Shown: positions 43,795 to 44,385 of the stretch, piece by piece | Layout of the letters: each line of letters begins with the position of its first letter | How positions within the stretch are numbered: the stretch's first letter is position 1 | Source: a virus | Strand: one strand, 5' to 3' | DNA length: 44,385 bases | Virus record (IMG/VR): IMGVR_UViG_3300049434_000008 | Span: 1 to 44,385 of that record | Made by a program: the position numbers and the translations under genes | The notes under the pieces: generated by a model | Told to the model about the DNA's origin: nothing | Databases searched by the model: none | What the model saw: the letters and a program-made list of their open reading frames with translations, nothing else

Positions 43795-44385
43795 CCGTCT
43801 CCGTGGATGTCTCCGAGTTCCAGGTGGGGGTGAACGACTCCTACCCGCACCGCTGGTTCAGCTTCCGCGCGTTCGACGGGACGTACACCGACCATAAGCT
43901 CGGGAACAACCTCGCGTGGGCTAAGTCGGCGAAGGCCCGCGGGAAGATCGACGGCTACACCGTCTACTTCGTGTGGCGACCGGGTGTCAACAACATCGCC
44001 CGCCTCGACGAGTTGGGCATACCGCGTGACTGCGTGATCATGATCGACCTCGAATCGTGGGAAGGTCAGATCACCGGGAACCGGTCGGGCGAACTGAATG
44101 CCGTCGCTGACCAGATCGCGACCCGGCAAGGCTCACGAAGCCGCGTCTGGGGGTACGCCAACCGCGGCGACTACGGGTCACTCTGGCCCACCCGCCCCGC
44201 TTGGCTGGGGCTGATCCTCGCCTCCTACGGCGGCTCGAGACCATCCATGCCCAACCTCATCGGCTGGCAGTACACCAACGGCCAATACACCGTCCCCGGT
44301 CTGCCGAACTCGTCGGCGCCGTTCGGGCCGTGCGACCACAACGAGCTGTACCTGTCCGGCGAAGCAACGTCGGGCGGCGGAACCC
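43791..44385 (+). CDS. Endolysin, GH25 lysozyme domain (continues at 1-434)
   Basis: N-terminal 198 residues of the 310-residue endolysin. The GH25 fold is shown by 'SVDVSEFQ' with Asp6, 'YTVYFVWRPG', the catalytic 'MIDLESWEG' with Asp86 and Glu88, 'VWGYANRGDYGSLW' and the closing 'LIGWQYTNGQYTVPGLP'. It cleaves the glycan strand of peptidoglycan. No signal peptide, so release depends on a holin. The gene is cut only by the linear display of a circular genome. ATGA overlap with the phospholipase D-like gene. Confidence 0.92.
   Translation, partial: MTVSVDVSEFQVGVNDSYPHRWFSFRAFDGTYTDHKLGNNLAWAKSAKARGKIDGYTVYFVWRPGVNNIARLDELGIPRDCVIMIDLESWEGQITGNRSGELNAVADQIATRQGSRSRVWGYANRGDYGSLWPTRPAWLGLILASYGGSRPSMPNLIGWQYTNGQYTVPGLPNSSAPFGPCDHNELYLSGEATSGGGT
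44290..44385. repeat. Terminal direct repeat, right copy
   Basis: Identical to 1-96; see the left copy. Removing one copy gives an intact endolysin frame. Confidence 0.95.

Overview
The window is the complete genome of a temperate, tailed (siphovirus-type) phage, most likely of an actinobacterium. Supporting signs are a GC-rich sequence, frequent GTG starts, stop/start overlaps (ATGA, GTGA, TGATG) between most genes, an HK97-type head gene order, a long tape measure gene, a tyrosine integrase and divergent repressor genes. Bases 1-96 are repeated exactly at 44290-44385, and the endolysin gene reads in frame across that join. The contig is therefore a circle cut inside the endolysin gene, about 44,289 bp of unique sequence. 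No mycolyl-arabinogalactan esterase (LysB) was recognised, which weakly argues against a mycolic-acid host. The attP carries the 3' half of a tRNA-Thr(CGT), so the prophage should sit in that host gene.

Layout: (1) 1-660, end of the lysis cassette (endolysin C-terminus, holin-like protein) closed by a strong hairpin. (2) 750-1326, two minus-strand genes for a small membrane protein and a small secreted protein, candidate prophage-expressed genes. (3) 1450-5580, the integration and immunity region: attP flanked by paired arm-type repeats, integrase, two leftward XRE regulators, an operator region, and a rightward Cro-like / excisionase-like / antirepressor operon. (4) 5660-17130, the early operon: small proteins, an RNA-repair pair (RNA ligase plus polynucleotide kinase-phosphatase), DUF1643, three DNA methyltransferases (Dam-type, C5 and TSPPY), a recombination set (annealing-type protein, YqaJ exonuclease, RusA, HNH) and a replication-type gene followed by a repeat-rich stretch. 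(5) 17120-24320, a fast-changing array of short genes, many with zinc-ribbon cysteines, several of them duplicated, plus a minus-strand ribbon-helix-helix regulator with its own divergent control region.

(6) 24450-26515 is a bridge to the late genes: a permuted NlpC/P60-like peptidase, a protein whose end resembles the tape measure C-terminus, an HNH endonuclease and a P-loop kinase. (7) 26633-43250 carries packaging, head and tail genes: small and large terminase, portal, protease, capsid, connector, tail tube, frameshifted chaperone, tape measure, tail proteins with lectin-like and C1q-like parts, and a membrane-anchored collagen-like protein. (8) 43252-44385 has a phospholipase D-fold protein and the start of the GH25 endolysin.

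How the genes work together: the leftward repressors hold the lysogen. The Cro-like/antirepressor operon opens the early operon, which supplies recombination, DNA modification and probable RNA repair against host tRNA-cutting defences. Late genes then package DNA, build the virion and lyse the cell. Functions are read from motifs and remembered family resemblance only; no database search was run.
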